Shown one piece after another: positions 1 to 8,237 of a stretch of 64,000 bases of DNA. Origin of the DNA: Albimonas donghaensis (lineage in GTDB: Bacteria; Pseudomonadota; Alphaproteobacteria; Rhodobacterales; Rhodobacteraceae); contig NZ_FNMZ01000001.1 of the NCBI RefSeq assembly GCF_900106695.1, positions 124,001 through 188,000 of the forward strand, read 5' to 3'. The notes under the pieces were generated by a model. That model worked only from the letters and a program-made list of their open reading frames with translations. It was not told the origin of the DNA and searched no databases. Position 1 is the first letter of the stretch. Each line of letters starts with the position of its first letter. Both the position numbers and the translations under genes were made by a program.

Positions 1-30
1 CCGCCCGCGCCTGGGGACAGGCGCGGGCGG
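1..30 (-). terminator. GC-rich hairpin after the M20 peptidase gene
   Basis: A perfect inverted repeat has 13-bp arms (1-13 and 18-30) and a 4-base loop. It lies 78 bases past the stop of the minus-strand M20 gene. Any T-tract on the minus strand would fall outside the window, so terminator function is inferred from the stem and position only. Confidence 0.55.
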
Positions 31-107
31 AGGAAGGCTAGCGAGCCGTGACGCGCGCGGCAAGCGTCCGCATCGCGGACAACCGCCCGATCAGGCCGGG
101 GCCGGGC

Positions 108-1226
108 TCATTTCAGGGTGGCGAGCATCCCGGCCATGACCTTGCCGCGCAGGGCCAGCGTGGGGACGATGAGATGCTCCGACAGCGTGTGCATCAGGTC
201 GCCCTCCACCCCCAGCCCGTCCAGGGTCGGCACGCCCATGGCGCCGGTGAAATTGCCGTCCGAACCGCCGCCCGAGCTTTCGTGCCGGAACGCCATGCCC
301 ACGTCCTTGTGGAAGGCCTCGGCCATCTCCATCATCCGGAAGGTCTCGCCGCTCGGCTCCCATACCGGGCGGGTGACGTTGCGCTCCACCGTGAATTCGT
401 TGGTGTTGAGCGCCAGCATCGCCTCCACCCCCTTGTCGAGATCCTCCTGCCGCTTGGCCATGGAGAGCACCTCGGCCTGGGCCTCGGACGACACGCAGTT
501 GACCCACTGGCCGGCCTTCAGGACCGAAACCGAGAAGGTGCAGTCGGAGGTGGTCATGTCCTCGATCTGCTCGATGCGCTTGATCATCTCGCGGATCGCG
601 GACTTGCCCTCCGACAGGCGCGCGCCGGCATGGGCGGGGCGGCCGACCGTGGCGATCTTGAAGCGCGCGATGGCGTAGCGGCCCGAGGTGACGCCGCCGC
701 CGGAGCGGCCCGGCTCGGGCACCAGCACGTATTTGGCGCGGGCGGCCTCGGCCTCGATCAGGTCGCGGACCGACGGCGTGCCGATCTCCTCGTCCGGGGT
801 GGCGAGGAAGGTGACGGGCAGCGGCGTCTCGATCCCCGCGGCCATCAGCTGGCGGATGGCCTCGACCGACAGGTAGGAGCCGCCCTTCATGTCGCAGATG
901 CCGGGGCCGTAGGCCTTGTCGCCCTCGCGCCGGAAGGGGAGCTTTTCGAGCGTGCCGACCGGGTGGACGGTGTCGAAATGGCCCAGGATCAGGATGCCCG
1001 GCGCATTGGGCGTGGGGTGGGGAAAGCGGGCGCGGACGCTGTCGCCCAGGCCCATGCGGCCGGGGATGCGTTCGACCGTGGCGCCCATGACCGCGAAGTC
1101 GCGGCACAGGATGTCCATCATGCGGTTGACGGCGGCGGCGTCGAAAGTGGGGCTTTCGCATTCCACCCAGGGGCGCAGGCCGGCGAGCATCTGGTCCGCG
1201 TCGAAGGGCAGGGCGGAGATATCCAT
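108..1226 (-). CDS. M20 family metallopeptidase (CPG2/ArgE-like)
   Basis: A 372-residue zinc-dependent amidohydrolase of the M20 family, which removes acyl groups or terminal residues from peptides and N-acyl amino acids. Metal-site motifs are visible: GHFDTVHP (H83, D85), GICDMKGG (D112), the catalytic pair PDEEIG (E146/E147), VPEPG (E171) and a C-terminal MHTLSEH (H346). No signal peptide is evident, so it is likely cytoplasmic. It lies 155 bases after the fused ABC ATPase on the same strand, but a terminator-like hairpin sits between them, so it may be expressed separately. The start has an AAGGACC sequence about 10 bases upstream. Substrate is unknown; the transporter next door points to an imported peptide or N-acyl compound. 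Confidence 0.85.
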   Translation of the reverse strand: MDISALPFDADQMLAGLRPWVECESPTFDAAAVNRMMDILCRDFAVMGATVERIPGRMGLGDSVRARFPHPTPNAPGILILGHFDTVHPVGTLEKLPFRREGDKAYGPGICDMKGGSYLSVEAIRQLMAAGIETPLPVTFLATPDEEIGTPSVRDLIEAEAARAKYVLVPEPGRSGGGVTSGRYAIARFKIATVGRPAHAGARLSEGKSAIREMIKRIEQIEDMTTSDCTFSVSVLKAGQWVNCVSSEAQAEVLSMAKRQEDLDKGVEAMLALNTNEFTVERNVTRPVWEPSGETFRMMEMAEAFHKDVGMAFRHESSGGGSDGNFTGAMGVPTLDGLGVEGDLMHTLSEHLIVPTLALRGKVMAGMLATLK

Positions 1227-1336
1227 GGTTCTTGGTCCTTGTTGGTCGCGGGCCGGCCCCGATGGACGCGGGCCCCGTCAGTTCGCCGCCCCCCGCATGG
1301 CATGCGAGGGGCGGCGCGGGCCGGCCCGGGGGCCGG

Positions 1337-1376
1337 AAAAGACGCGCGCCCGGGGCCGCGAAGGCCCGGGGCGCGC
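1337..1376 (-). terminator. Intrinsic terminator after the ABC ATPase gene
   Basis: A 14-bp stem (1344-1357 with 1363-1376, one G-G mismatch, loop GCGAA) starts 6 bases after the stop of the ATPase gene. On the minus strand it is followed within 3 bases by TTTT (1337-1340). It would reduce read-through from the transporter genes into the M20 gene. Confidence 0.65.
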
Positions 1377-1381
1377 AGGGC

Positions 1382-3028
1382 TCAGCCCAAGGCGGGCTCG
1401 ACGCCGGCCACGGGGCGGAATGCGCCGAAATCCCAGTGTCGGCCGGGGGCGGCCTCGATCAGGGTGCGGGTGTAGTCGGTGCGCGGGTTGGCCAGAACCT
1501 CGCCGGCCGGCCCGTATTCCACCACCGCGCCGCGCTGCATCACCATGACATCGTCGCAGATCTGGGCGGCGACGCGAAGATCATGAGTGATGAACAGAAT
1601 GGCGATGCCCATGCGGCTCTGGATCTCGTCCAGCAGCTTGAGCACCTGGTCCTGCACCGACACGTCGAGCGCGGAGACCGCCTCATCCGCCACCAGCAGG
1701 TCCGGGTCCATGGCCAGCGCCCGGGCGATGGCGATGCGCTGGCGCTGCCCGCCCGAGAACTGGTGCGGGAAACGGTCCACGGCCGAAGCGGGCAGGCCCA
1801 CCAGCTCCAGCAGCTCCCGCGCCCGCTTCATGGCGTCGGCGCGCGAGACGCCGAAATTGGTCGGCCCCTCGATGATCGACTCGCCCACCTCGATGCGCGG
1901 GTTGAGCGACCGGAACGGGTCCTGGAAGACGATCTGCACGCGCTTGCGATGCGGCTTGAGCTGGGCCTGCGGGATGGTCGCGATCTCGGTCCCCGAAACC
2001 TGGACCGAGCCCGCCGTGGGCTCGATCAGCCGCACGATGCAGCGCGCCACGGTGGACTTGCCCGAGCCGCTCTCGCCCACGATGCCCAGCGTGCGGCCGG
2101 GCTGAAGGTTGAGCGTCACGTCCTTGGCCGCCACCGTCTCCTTCTTGCCGCCGAACAGCGTGGCGGTGGCGTAGACTTTCCGCAGGTCCTTCGTCTCCAG
2201 CGCCGGGACCGCATCCGCCAGCGCCGGGCGCGGTTCCCGCGGGATCAGCGACGGCACGGCCTTCAGCAGGTCGCGGCTGTACTGGGTCCTGGGCGTGCGC
2301 AGCAGGGCGTCGACCTTCTGCACCTCCATCACCTCGCCCAGCTTCAGCACGGTCACGTCATCGGCGATCTCGGACACCACGCCCATGTCATGGGTGATGA
2401 ACAGGACCGCGGTGCCCTGCTCCTCCCGCAATTCGCGGATCAGCTTGAGGATCTGCGCCTGCGTGGTGACGTCGAGCGCGGTGGTCGGCTCGTCGGCGAT
2501 CAGCAGCCGCGGCTTCAGCACCAGCGCCATGGCGATCATGATGCGCTGGCGCTGGCCGCCGGAAAGCTGGTGGGGGAAGGAGTTGTAGATCCGCGCCACG
2601 TCGGGCAGATGCACGTGCTCCATCATCTCCAGCACCCGCTTGCGGCGGTCCGAGCCGACCATGGAGGAATGCGCGTCCAGCACCTCCGCGATCTGCTGGC
2701 CGACCCGCATCACCGGGTTCAGCGCGGTCATCGGCTCCTGGAAGATCATCGCCATGTCGGTGGCGCGGAGCTGGCGCAGGCGGCGGGGGGAGGCGGTCAG
2801 CAGCTCCTCCCCGCCCAGCGAGATCGACCCGGCGATGGGCTTCAGCACCGAGGGCAGCAGCCCCATCGTGGCGAGCGAGGTCAGGGACTTGCCCGAGCCG
2901 CTCTCCCCCACCAGGCACATGGTCTCGCCGGCATGGATCTTCAGGTCGATGCCCTTGACCACCTGGGCGTCGGGATCGCCGTTCAGCGCGATGCGCAGGT
3001 CGCGGACGTCGAGGACGGGCTGGCTCAT
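1382..3028 (-). CDS. Fused dipeptide ABC transporter ATP-binding protein (DppD-DppF type)
   Basis: A 548-residue protein with two complete ABC ATPase modules in tandem, replacing the separate DppD and DppF subunits. The first has Walker A GESGSGKS near residue 41, signature LSGGQRQR and Walker B LLIADEPTTALD. The second starts near residue 285 and has GESGSGKST, FSGGQRQR and LLVADEAVSALD, with DEA in place of the usual DEP. It powers import through the two permeases encoded just upstream. Its ATG overlaps the stop of the DppC-like permease by four bases (ATGA at 3025-3028), which fixes the start and implies translational coupling. The longer open frame upstream lies inside the permease gene and was rejected. 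Double-ATPase fusions of this kind are common for glutathione/dipeptide transporters (GsiA-like). Confidence 0.92.
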   Translation of the reverse strand: MSQPVLDVRDLRIALNGDPDAQVVKGIDLKIHAGETMCLVGESGSGKSLTSLATMGLLPSVLKPIAGSISLGGEELLTASPRRLRQLRATDMAMIFQEPMTALNPVMRVGQQIAEVLDAHSSMVGSDRRKRVLEMMEHVHLPDVARIYNSFPHQLSGGQRQRIMIAMALVLKPRLLIADEPTTALDVTTQAQILKLIRELREEQGTAVLFITHDMGVVSEIADDVTVLKLGEVMEVQKVDALLRTPRTQYSRDLLKAVPSLIPREPRPALADAVPALETKDLRKVYATATLFGGKKETVAAKDVTLNLQPGRTLGIVGESGSGKSTVARCIVRLIEPTAGSVQVSGTEIATIPQAQLKPHRKRVQIVFQDPFRSLNPRIEVGESIIEGPTNFGVSRADAMKRARELLELVGLPASAVDRFPHQFSGGQRQRIAIARALAMDPDLLVADEAVSALDVSVQDQVLKLLDEIQSRMGIAILFITHDLRVAAQICDDVMVMQRGAVVEYGPAGEVLANPRTDYTRTLIEAAPGRHWDFGAFRPVAGVEPALG

Positions 3029-3921
3029 CGGTCGATCCCCCGCTTGGCCATGCGCGGGTCGAGCGCGTCGCGCACGGCGTCGCCCAGCAGGTTGATGGAC
3101 AGAATGGCGACCGACAGCACCAGGCCGGGCCACAGGATGATGCCGGGGTTGATCGGGAAGTAGACCCGGCCCTCGGCCATGATGTTGCCCCAGGTCGGGG
3201 TCTCGGGATTGATGCCGGCGCCCAGGAAGGACAGGATCGCCTCCACCAGGATCGCCGAGGCGCAGATATACGTCCCCTGCACGATCAGCGGCGGCACCGT
3301 GTTGGGCAGCAGGTGACGCACCAGGATCCGCGGGGTGGAGGAGCCGAGCGAGATCGCCGCCTCCACATAGGGCTCCTCGCGCGCCGACAGCACGACCGAG
3401 CGCACGAGCCGCACCACGCGGGGCACTTCGGGGATGGTGATGGCGACCAGCACCGTCCACAGCGAGGCGCCCGACAGCGCCACGATGGCGATGGCCAGCA
3501 GGATCGAGGGGATCGCCATGAGCCCGTCGACGATGCGCATCAGGATCGCGTCGAAGCGGCGGAAGAACCCGGCGGCGAGCCCGATGACCAGCCCGATGAA
3601 GGTGGCGAAGACCGCCGCGCCGACGCCCACGATCAACGAGATCCGGGCCCCGTAGATCACGCGGGACAGCAGGTCGCGCCCATAGGCGTCGGTGCCCAGC
3701 AGGAACTCCGCGCTGGGCGGCTTGAGCCGGGTGGCGGGCGACAGCCGGATCGGGTCATGGGGCGCGATCAGCGGCGCGAAGATGGCCATGGCGACGATGA
3801 GGAACAGCATCACCGTGGCGATCGAGGTCACCGGGCCGGCGAAGAAGATGGCGCGCAGCCGCGAGGCCAGCGAAGGCCCGGCGGGCGGGGCGGAGGCGGG
3901 GGTGTCGGCCAGACCGGTCAT
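3025..3921 (-). CDS. Dipeptide/oligopeptide ABC transporter permease (DppC-like)
   Basis: A 298-residue inner-membrane permease. It has a cytoplasmic N-terminal stretch, a first membrane span at about residues 34-52, the LLGTDAYGRDLLSRV motif typical of DppC/OppC, and several further spans. The EAA-like coupling segment EAAISLGSSTPRIL is near residue 182. It should pair with the DppB-like subunit to form the membrane channel. Both ends overlap neighbouring genes by four bases (3918-3921 and 3025-3028), so the three genes form a tightly coupled operon. Substrate cannot be read from the sequence; dipeptides, oligopeptides and related amides are all handled by this family. Confidence 0.92.
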   Translation of the reverse strand: MTGLADTPASAPPAGPSLASRLRAIFFAGPVTSIATVMLFLIVAMAIFAPLIAPHDPIRLSPATRLKPPSAEFLLGTDAYGRDLLSRVIYGARISLIVGVGAAVFATFIGLVIGLAAGFFRRFDAILMRIVDGLMAIPSILLAIAIVALSGASLWTVLVAITIPEVPRVVRLVRSVVLSAREEPYVEAAISLGSSTPRILVRHLLPNTVPPLIVQGTYICASAILVEAILSFLGAGINPETPTWGNIMAEGRVYFPINPGIILWPGLVLSVAILSINLLGDAVRDALDPRMAKRGIDR

Positions 3922-4862
3922 GCGTAGCGGATCCTCGGGTCAAGCAGGACATAGGCGATGTCGATCAGCAGGTTGATCACCACGTAGACCAGCGAGGCGA
4001 GCAGGATCACCGCCTGGATCACCGGGTAGTCGCGGGCCAGCACCGCGTCCACGGTCAGCCGGCCGATGCCGGGCAGGTTGAACACGGATTCCGTGACCAC
4101 CACGCCCGAGATGATCAGGGCGAAGCCGATGCCGATGACGGTGACGATGGGCACCGCGCAGTTGCGCAGCGCGTGGCGCATCAGGACGCGGCCCTCGCGC
4201 AGGCCCTTGGCCCTCGCGGTGCGCACGTAGTCCTCGCCCATCACCTCCAGCATCGAGGTGCGGGTGATGCGCGCGATCAGCGCGATATAGAGCAGGGTCA
4301 GCGTCAGCGTCGGCAGGGCGATGCGCTCGGCGAAGGGTCCGACCCCGTCGAAGATCGACTTGAAGCCTTGCACGGGCAGCCATTTCAGGTTCATCGCGAA
4401 GACCTGGATCATCACATAGGCGATCACGAAGACCGGGACCGAGAAGCCCAGCACCGAGATCGCCATGACCAGCCGGTCGATGAGGGTGCCGTGCTTCCAC
4501 GCGGCGATGACGCCCAGCGGCACGGCGATGAGGATGGCCAGCACGATGGTGGTCAGGGCCAGCGACACTGTGGGTTCGAGCCGGCCCATGATCATGTCGA
4601 TCACCGGGGTGCCGGACAGGATGGAGGTGCCGAAATCGCCCTGCAGCAGGCGCGACACCCAGTCGAAGAACTGGGTGTAGATCGGCTCGTTCAGCCCGAG
4701 CCGTTCACGGATGGCCTCGAGCTGTTCGGGCGTGGCGGCGTCGCCGGCGATGATCGCGGCGGGGTCGCCGGGCGACAGCCGCAGCAGCAGGAAGACGAAA
4801 AGCGCGACGAAGCCCATGACGGGGATCGCCGCCAGGATTCGTTGCGCGATGTAGCGGAGCAT
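3918..4862 (-). CDS. Dipeptide/oligopeptide ABC transporter permease (DppB-like)
   Basis: A 314-residue permease. It starts with the characteristic MLRYIAQRILAAIPVM first membrane span, followed by LLRLSPGDPA, a large periplasmic loop and at least five more hydrophobic segments. The family coupling motif YVRTARAKGL is near residue 213. The start follows a 265-base gap after the binding-protein gene, and that gap carries a terminator-like hairpin. This arrangement usually gives more binding protein than membrane subunits. The stop overlaps the start of the DppC-like gene by four bases. Confidence 0.92.
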   Translation of the reverse strand: MLRYIAQRILAAIPVMGFVALFVFLLLRLSPGDPAAIIAGDAATPEQLEAIRERLGLNEPIYTQFFDWVSRLLQGDFGTSILSGTPVIDMIMGRLEPTVSLALTTIVLAILIAVPLGVIAAWKHGTLIDRLVMAISVLGFSVPVFVIAYVMIQVFAMNLKWLPVQGFKSIFDGVGPFAERIALPTLTLTLLYIALIARITRTSMLEVMGEDYVRTARAKGLREGRVLMRHALRNCAVPIVTVIGIGFALIISGVVVTESVFNLPGIGRLTVDAVLARDYPVIQAVILLASLVYVVINLLIDIAYVLLDPRIRYA

Positions 4863-5093
4863 GTCGGGCCTCTCGGGCTGGGTCAGGGTCCGGGGGTCCT
4901 GCCGGGGCCGCGCGCGGTCGCGGTCGCGGGCTCGGGCCGGCGGGGCGCCGGTTGGCGGCGCTCGGTTATCGCGGGGCGGGCCCGTGCGGGTCGATCGCCC
5001 GGATCGGCTGCCGGGATCGCTCGTTCGGGACCGCGTTGGTCGTCCGGGTCGGCGCGCACGGGCGGTCGTCCCGCCCGCGCGGAAAATGCAGGT

Positions 5094-5120
5094 CCGGCCC
5101 CGCCGCGCGGGCGGGGCCGG
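5094..5120 (-). terminator. Partial terminator between binding-protein and permease genes
   Basis: A perfect 11-bp stem (5094-5104 with 5110-5120, loop GCGCG) lies 8 bases past the binding-protein stop. On the minus strand it is followed by ATTTTCC. It probably attenuates transcription into the permease genes. Confidence 0.6.
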
Positions 5121-5127
5121 GTCCGGA

Positions 5128-6747
5128 TCACTCCTTGGAGATGTTCCAGAAGAACGGCGCGGGGCCGTCCAGCACGCCCTTGACCGAGGTGGTCCAGGCC
5201 GCCGGGGCGGTGAACTGGCCGCCGGGGATATACATCACCTCGTCATAGGCCAGGGCCTGAAGCTCGGCGGCGATGGCGGCCTGCTCCTCGGTGGTGCCGG
5301 CGCGGGCATAGGCGTCGCGCAGTTCCTCGGCCTTGGGCAGGTCGGGCCAGCCGAACCAGCCGCCGCCGTCCGGGCCGCGGCCGTTGACCATGTTGTTGGC
5401 GATCGGGTTGAACACGTCCGCGCCCACCCAGGTGGTGAAGAACATGTTCCAGCCGCCGTCGGCGATCGGCGCCTGGGAGGCGCGGCGGCCGACCAGCGTC
5501 TGCCAGTCCATCGCCTGCAGGTCGACGGTGAAGCCCGCGTCGCGCAGCGCCTGGGCCGCGACCACCGGCTGCGTGCGCAGGGTGCCCACGTCGGTCGGGT
5601 GCATGATCACCACCGGGGTGCCGTCATAGCCGGACTCGGCCAGCATGGCCTTGGCCTTGTCGAGGTCGTCCTTCTCCAGCACGCCCTCGGCGCCCACCGC
5701 GGTCTCCAGCGGCGTGTCGCACAGGAACATCGCCCCGCAGATCTTGTAGTAATCGGGGTTGCCGATCATCGCGTCCATGATGTCCTGCTGGTTCAGGGCC
5801 ACCATCGCCGCCTGCCGGACCGCCTTGTTGTCGAACGGGGGGTGCAGGAAGTTGGGACGACCGATGGTGGTCGACCCCATCTTGTTGATCACCCGCATCT
5901 CGAGCTCGGGGTTGGTCTCGAGGATCGGCAGCAGGTCGTAGGGCGGCGATTCCCAGTAGTCGATCTCGTCCGACATCAGGGCGTTCAGCGCGGTCTGGGC
6001 GTCGGCCATCACGACCCACTCGACCCGGTCGACCTTCACCACCTTGCCGCCCGAGGCCCAGGAGGGCTCTTCGTCGCGCGGTTTGTAGTCTTCGAACTTC
6101 TCGTAGACGGTCAGCACGCCGGGCTGGAACTCGTCCTGCTTGAAGGTGAAGGGGCCGGAGCCGATCTGCTCGGCGATCGGCTCGGAGGCCGGGGTCTCCG
6201 CCAGCCGCTTGGGCATGATGAACGGCACGTTCGAGGACGGCTTGGCGATCGAGCCGGGCAGGAGGCCGTAGGGCTCCTTCAGCTTGATCTCGAAGGTCGC
6301 GTCGTCGACGGCGACCATCTCGGACACGTAGTCCATCATCTTCTGGCCCATGCCGTCGCGCTGACCCCAGCGGGCGAGCGAGGCGATGGCGTCTTCGGAG
6401 GTCACCGGGGCGCCGTCATGGAACATCAGCCCGTCGCGGAGCTTGAAGGTCCAGGTCAGCCCGTCCTCGGAAACCGAGTAGCTTTCGGCCATCTGCGGCT
6501 TGATCTCGAAATTCTCGTCGAGCGCCAGCAGGGTGTCGAAGACCATGTAGCCGTGGTTGCGGCTCATGTAGGCGGTGGTGATGATCGGGTCGAGCACGCG
6601 CAGGGCGGAGTGCATCACGACCCGCAGCGTTTCGGCCTGGGCCGGCAGGCCGACGCCCATGACGGCGGTCGCCGCCGCGGCCATCAGCGCGGCGCGCGCG
6701 CCGCGTCGGGCGGGCATGCGGGCCAGAGCCTTCATTCCATCGAGCAT
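5128..6747 (-). CDS. ABC transporter substrate-binding protein (SBP_bac_5 family)
   Basis: A 539-residue periplasmic solute-binding protein of the DppA/OppA type. The chosen ATG gives a signal peptide: basic residues, a hydrophobic run at about 19-33, and likely cleavage after AQA at residue 38. The open frame continues 53 codons upstream but would bury this signal. AGGAG lies about 10 bases before the chosen ATG. The mature protein shows the family pattern MVFDTLLALDENFEIKPQMA and later TWTFKLRDGLMFHDG. It delivers substrate to the permeases encoded downstream. The divergent M20/M81 genes start about 190 bases away, so transporter and hydrolases probably share a control region. Confidence 0.92.
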   Translation of the reverse strand: MLDGMKALARMPARRGARAALMAAAATAVMGVGLPAQAETLRVVMHSALRVLDPIITTAYMSRNHGYMVFDTLLALDENFEIKPQMAESYSVSEDGLTWTFKLRDGLMFHDGAPVTSEDAIASLARWGQRDGMGQKMMDYVSEMVAVDDATFEIKLKEPYGLLPGSIAKPSSNVPFIMPKRLAETPASEPIAEQIGSGPFTFKQDEFQPGVLTVYEKFEDYKPRDEEPSWASGGKVVKVDRVEWVVMADAQTALNALMSDEIDYWESPPYDLLPILETNPELEMRVINKMGSTTIGRPNFLHPPFDNKAVRQAAMVALNQQDIMDAMIGNPDYYKICGAMFLCDTPLETAVGAEGVLEKDDLDKAKAMLAESGYDGTPVVIMHPTDVGTLRTQPVVAAQALRDAGFTVDLQAMDWQTLVGRRASQAPIADGGWNMFFTTWVGADVFNPIANNMVNGRGPDGGGWFGWPDLPKAEELRDAYARAGTTEEQAAIAAELQALAYDEVMYIPGGQFTAPAAWTTSVKGVLDGPAPFFWNISKE

Positions 6748-6935
6748 GAGTAGAGTCTCTCCTGTGGGTGATCCGGCCTCTGACGCATCCCCGGTCGGTC
6801 CGGACGCTCGGGCCGTTTGCTGCAACGCGAAAGAAGGTTGCGGGCGGGCCCGGATCGTTGTCAATGTCCATGCCAATGAAAACCGTCGACAAACGACATC
6901 CGACATACGCCCCTGCCTGAAAGGTTTGCACGCTA
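6748..6935. promoter_or_regulatory. Divergent control region between transporter and peptidase operons
   Basis: This 188-base gap separates the minus-strand transporter operon from the plus-strand M20/M81 pair. Its middle (about 6855-6935) is less GC-rich than its surroundings and holds several GTC/GAC-containing half-palindromes around GTCGACAAACGACATCCGAC. Promoters for both operons must lie here, but I could not assign -35/-10 boxes with confidence. Confidence 0.45.
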
Positions 6936-8234
6936 ATGACCATGGCGCCTCTCGATGATGCAGCCCGCGCCGCGATCCGCGCCGCGGTTGACGCCAATTT
7001 CGCGACGCAGACCGCGTTCCTGGCCGATTTCGTTCGAATCCCCTCCCTTCGCTTCGAGGAAGGCCCGGCCCAGGACTTCATGGCCGCCGCTCTGCGGGAA
7101 CGCGGCTACTCGGTCGACGACTGGAAGATCGACCTGTCCGATCTCGAGTCGCTGCGAGGGTATGGACCTATCGAGGGCGACTTCTCCCGCGCCCGCACCG
7201 TGGTCGGCTCGCACCGGCCGGAGGAGGTCCATGGCCGTTCGCTGATCCTTCAGGGCCATCTGGACGTGGTCCCCGCCGGCCCGGTGGAGATGTGGGAGAC
7301 GCCGCCTTTCGACCCGGTCGTCAAGGACGGCTGGATGCATGGCCGCGGCGCCTGCGACATGAAATCGGGCACGGTCTCGGCCCTGTTCGCGCTGGACGCC
7401 CTGCGCGCCGCGGGGTTCGAGCCCGCCGCCACCGTGCATTTCCAGTCGGTGATCGAGGAGGAGTCCACCGGGCTCGGCGCGCTCTCGACCCTGCAGCGCG
7501 GCTACCGGGCCGACCTGGCCTTCATCCCCGAGCCGACCGGCTTCCGCTTCCTGCGCGCCCAGGTCGGGGTGATCTGGTTCAAGCTGAAGGTCCGCGGCAA
7601 GCCGGTGCATGTGTCGGTGGCGGGCGAAGGCGCCAACGCCATCACCGCCGCCTTCGACATGATCAACGCCGTGAAGGGCCTGGAGATCATCTGGAACGAG
7701 CGCGCCAAGGAGCATCCCAACTTCAAGGACGTGGTGCATCCGCTGAACTTCAATCCGGGCAAGATCGCGGGCGGCGACTGGGCGTCCTCGGTCCCGGCCT
7801 GGTGCGACGTGGATTGCCGCATCGGCGTGCTGCCCGGCTGGGACCTGGCCGACGCCCGGCGCGAGATCGAGGAATGCGTCACCGCTGCCGCGCGCACGCA
7901 TCCGTTCCTCGCCAACTCCCCGCCCGAAGTGGTGTGGAACGGCTTCATGTCCGAAGGCTGGGTGCTGGAAGGCGCCGAGGAGCCGGAGGCCGAGTTCCGC
8001 GCCACCTGGGGCGAGGTCTTCGGCGACGAACCCCTGATCGAGAACGCCAACACCGGCCTGACCGACACCCGCTTCTATCCCTATTACGGCGTGCCGGCGG
8101 TGTGCTGGGGGCCCAAGGGCCTCAACATCCACGGCTTCGACGAAAAGGTGGACCTCGCCTCGGTCAGGAAGGCGACGGAGATGATGGCCCTGTTCATCGC
8201 CCGCTGGTGCGGGCTCAACAAGCTGGAGGGCTGA
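6936..8234 (+). CDS. M20 family deacylase (ArgE/DapE type)
   Basis: A 432-residue zinc-dependent deacylase. Metal and catalytic motifs are GHLDVVPAG (H108, D110), RGACDMKSG (D141), IEEES (E174-E176) and FIPEPTG. The central lid domain runs roughly from residue 210 to 320. The length matches the ArgE/DapE-related branch rather than the shorter carboxypeptidase G2 branch seen at the other end of this cluster. It is followed after only 3 bases by the M81 gene, so the two are co-transcribed. It probably hydrolyses N-acyl amino acids or short peptides brought in by the divergent ABC transporter. That link is inferred from gene order. Confidence 0.88.
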   Translation: MTMAPLDDAARAAIRAAVDANFATQTAFLADFVRIPSLRFEEGPAQDFMAAALRERGYSVDDWKIDLSDLESLRGYGPIEGDFSRARTVVGSHRPEEVHGRSLILQGHLDVVPAGPVEMWETPPFDPVVKDGWMHGRGACDMKSGTVSALFALDALRAAGFEPAATVHFQSVIEEESTGLGALSTLQRGYRADLAFIPEPTGFRFLRAQVGVIWFKLKVRGKPVHVSVAGEGANAITAAFDMINAVKGLEIIWNERAKEHPNFKDVVHPLNFNPGKIAGGDWASSVPAWCDVDCRIGVLPGWDLADARREIEECVTAAARTHPFLANSPPEVVWNGFMSEGWVLEGAEEPEAEFRATWGEVFGDEPLIENANTGLTDTRFYPYYGVPAVCWGPKGLNIHGFDEKVDLASVRKATEMMALFIARWCGLNKLEG

Positions 8235-8237
8235 GCC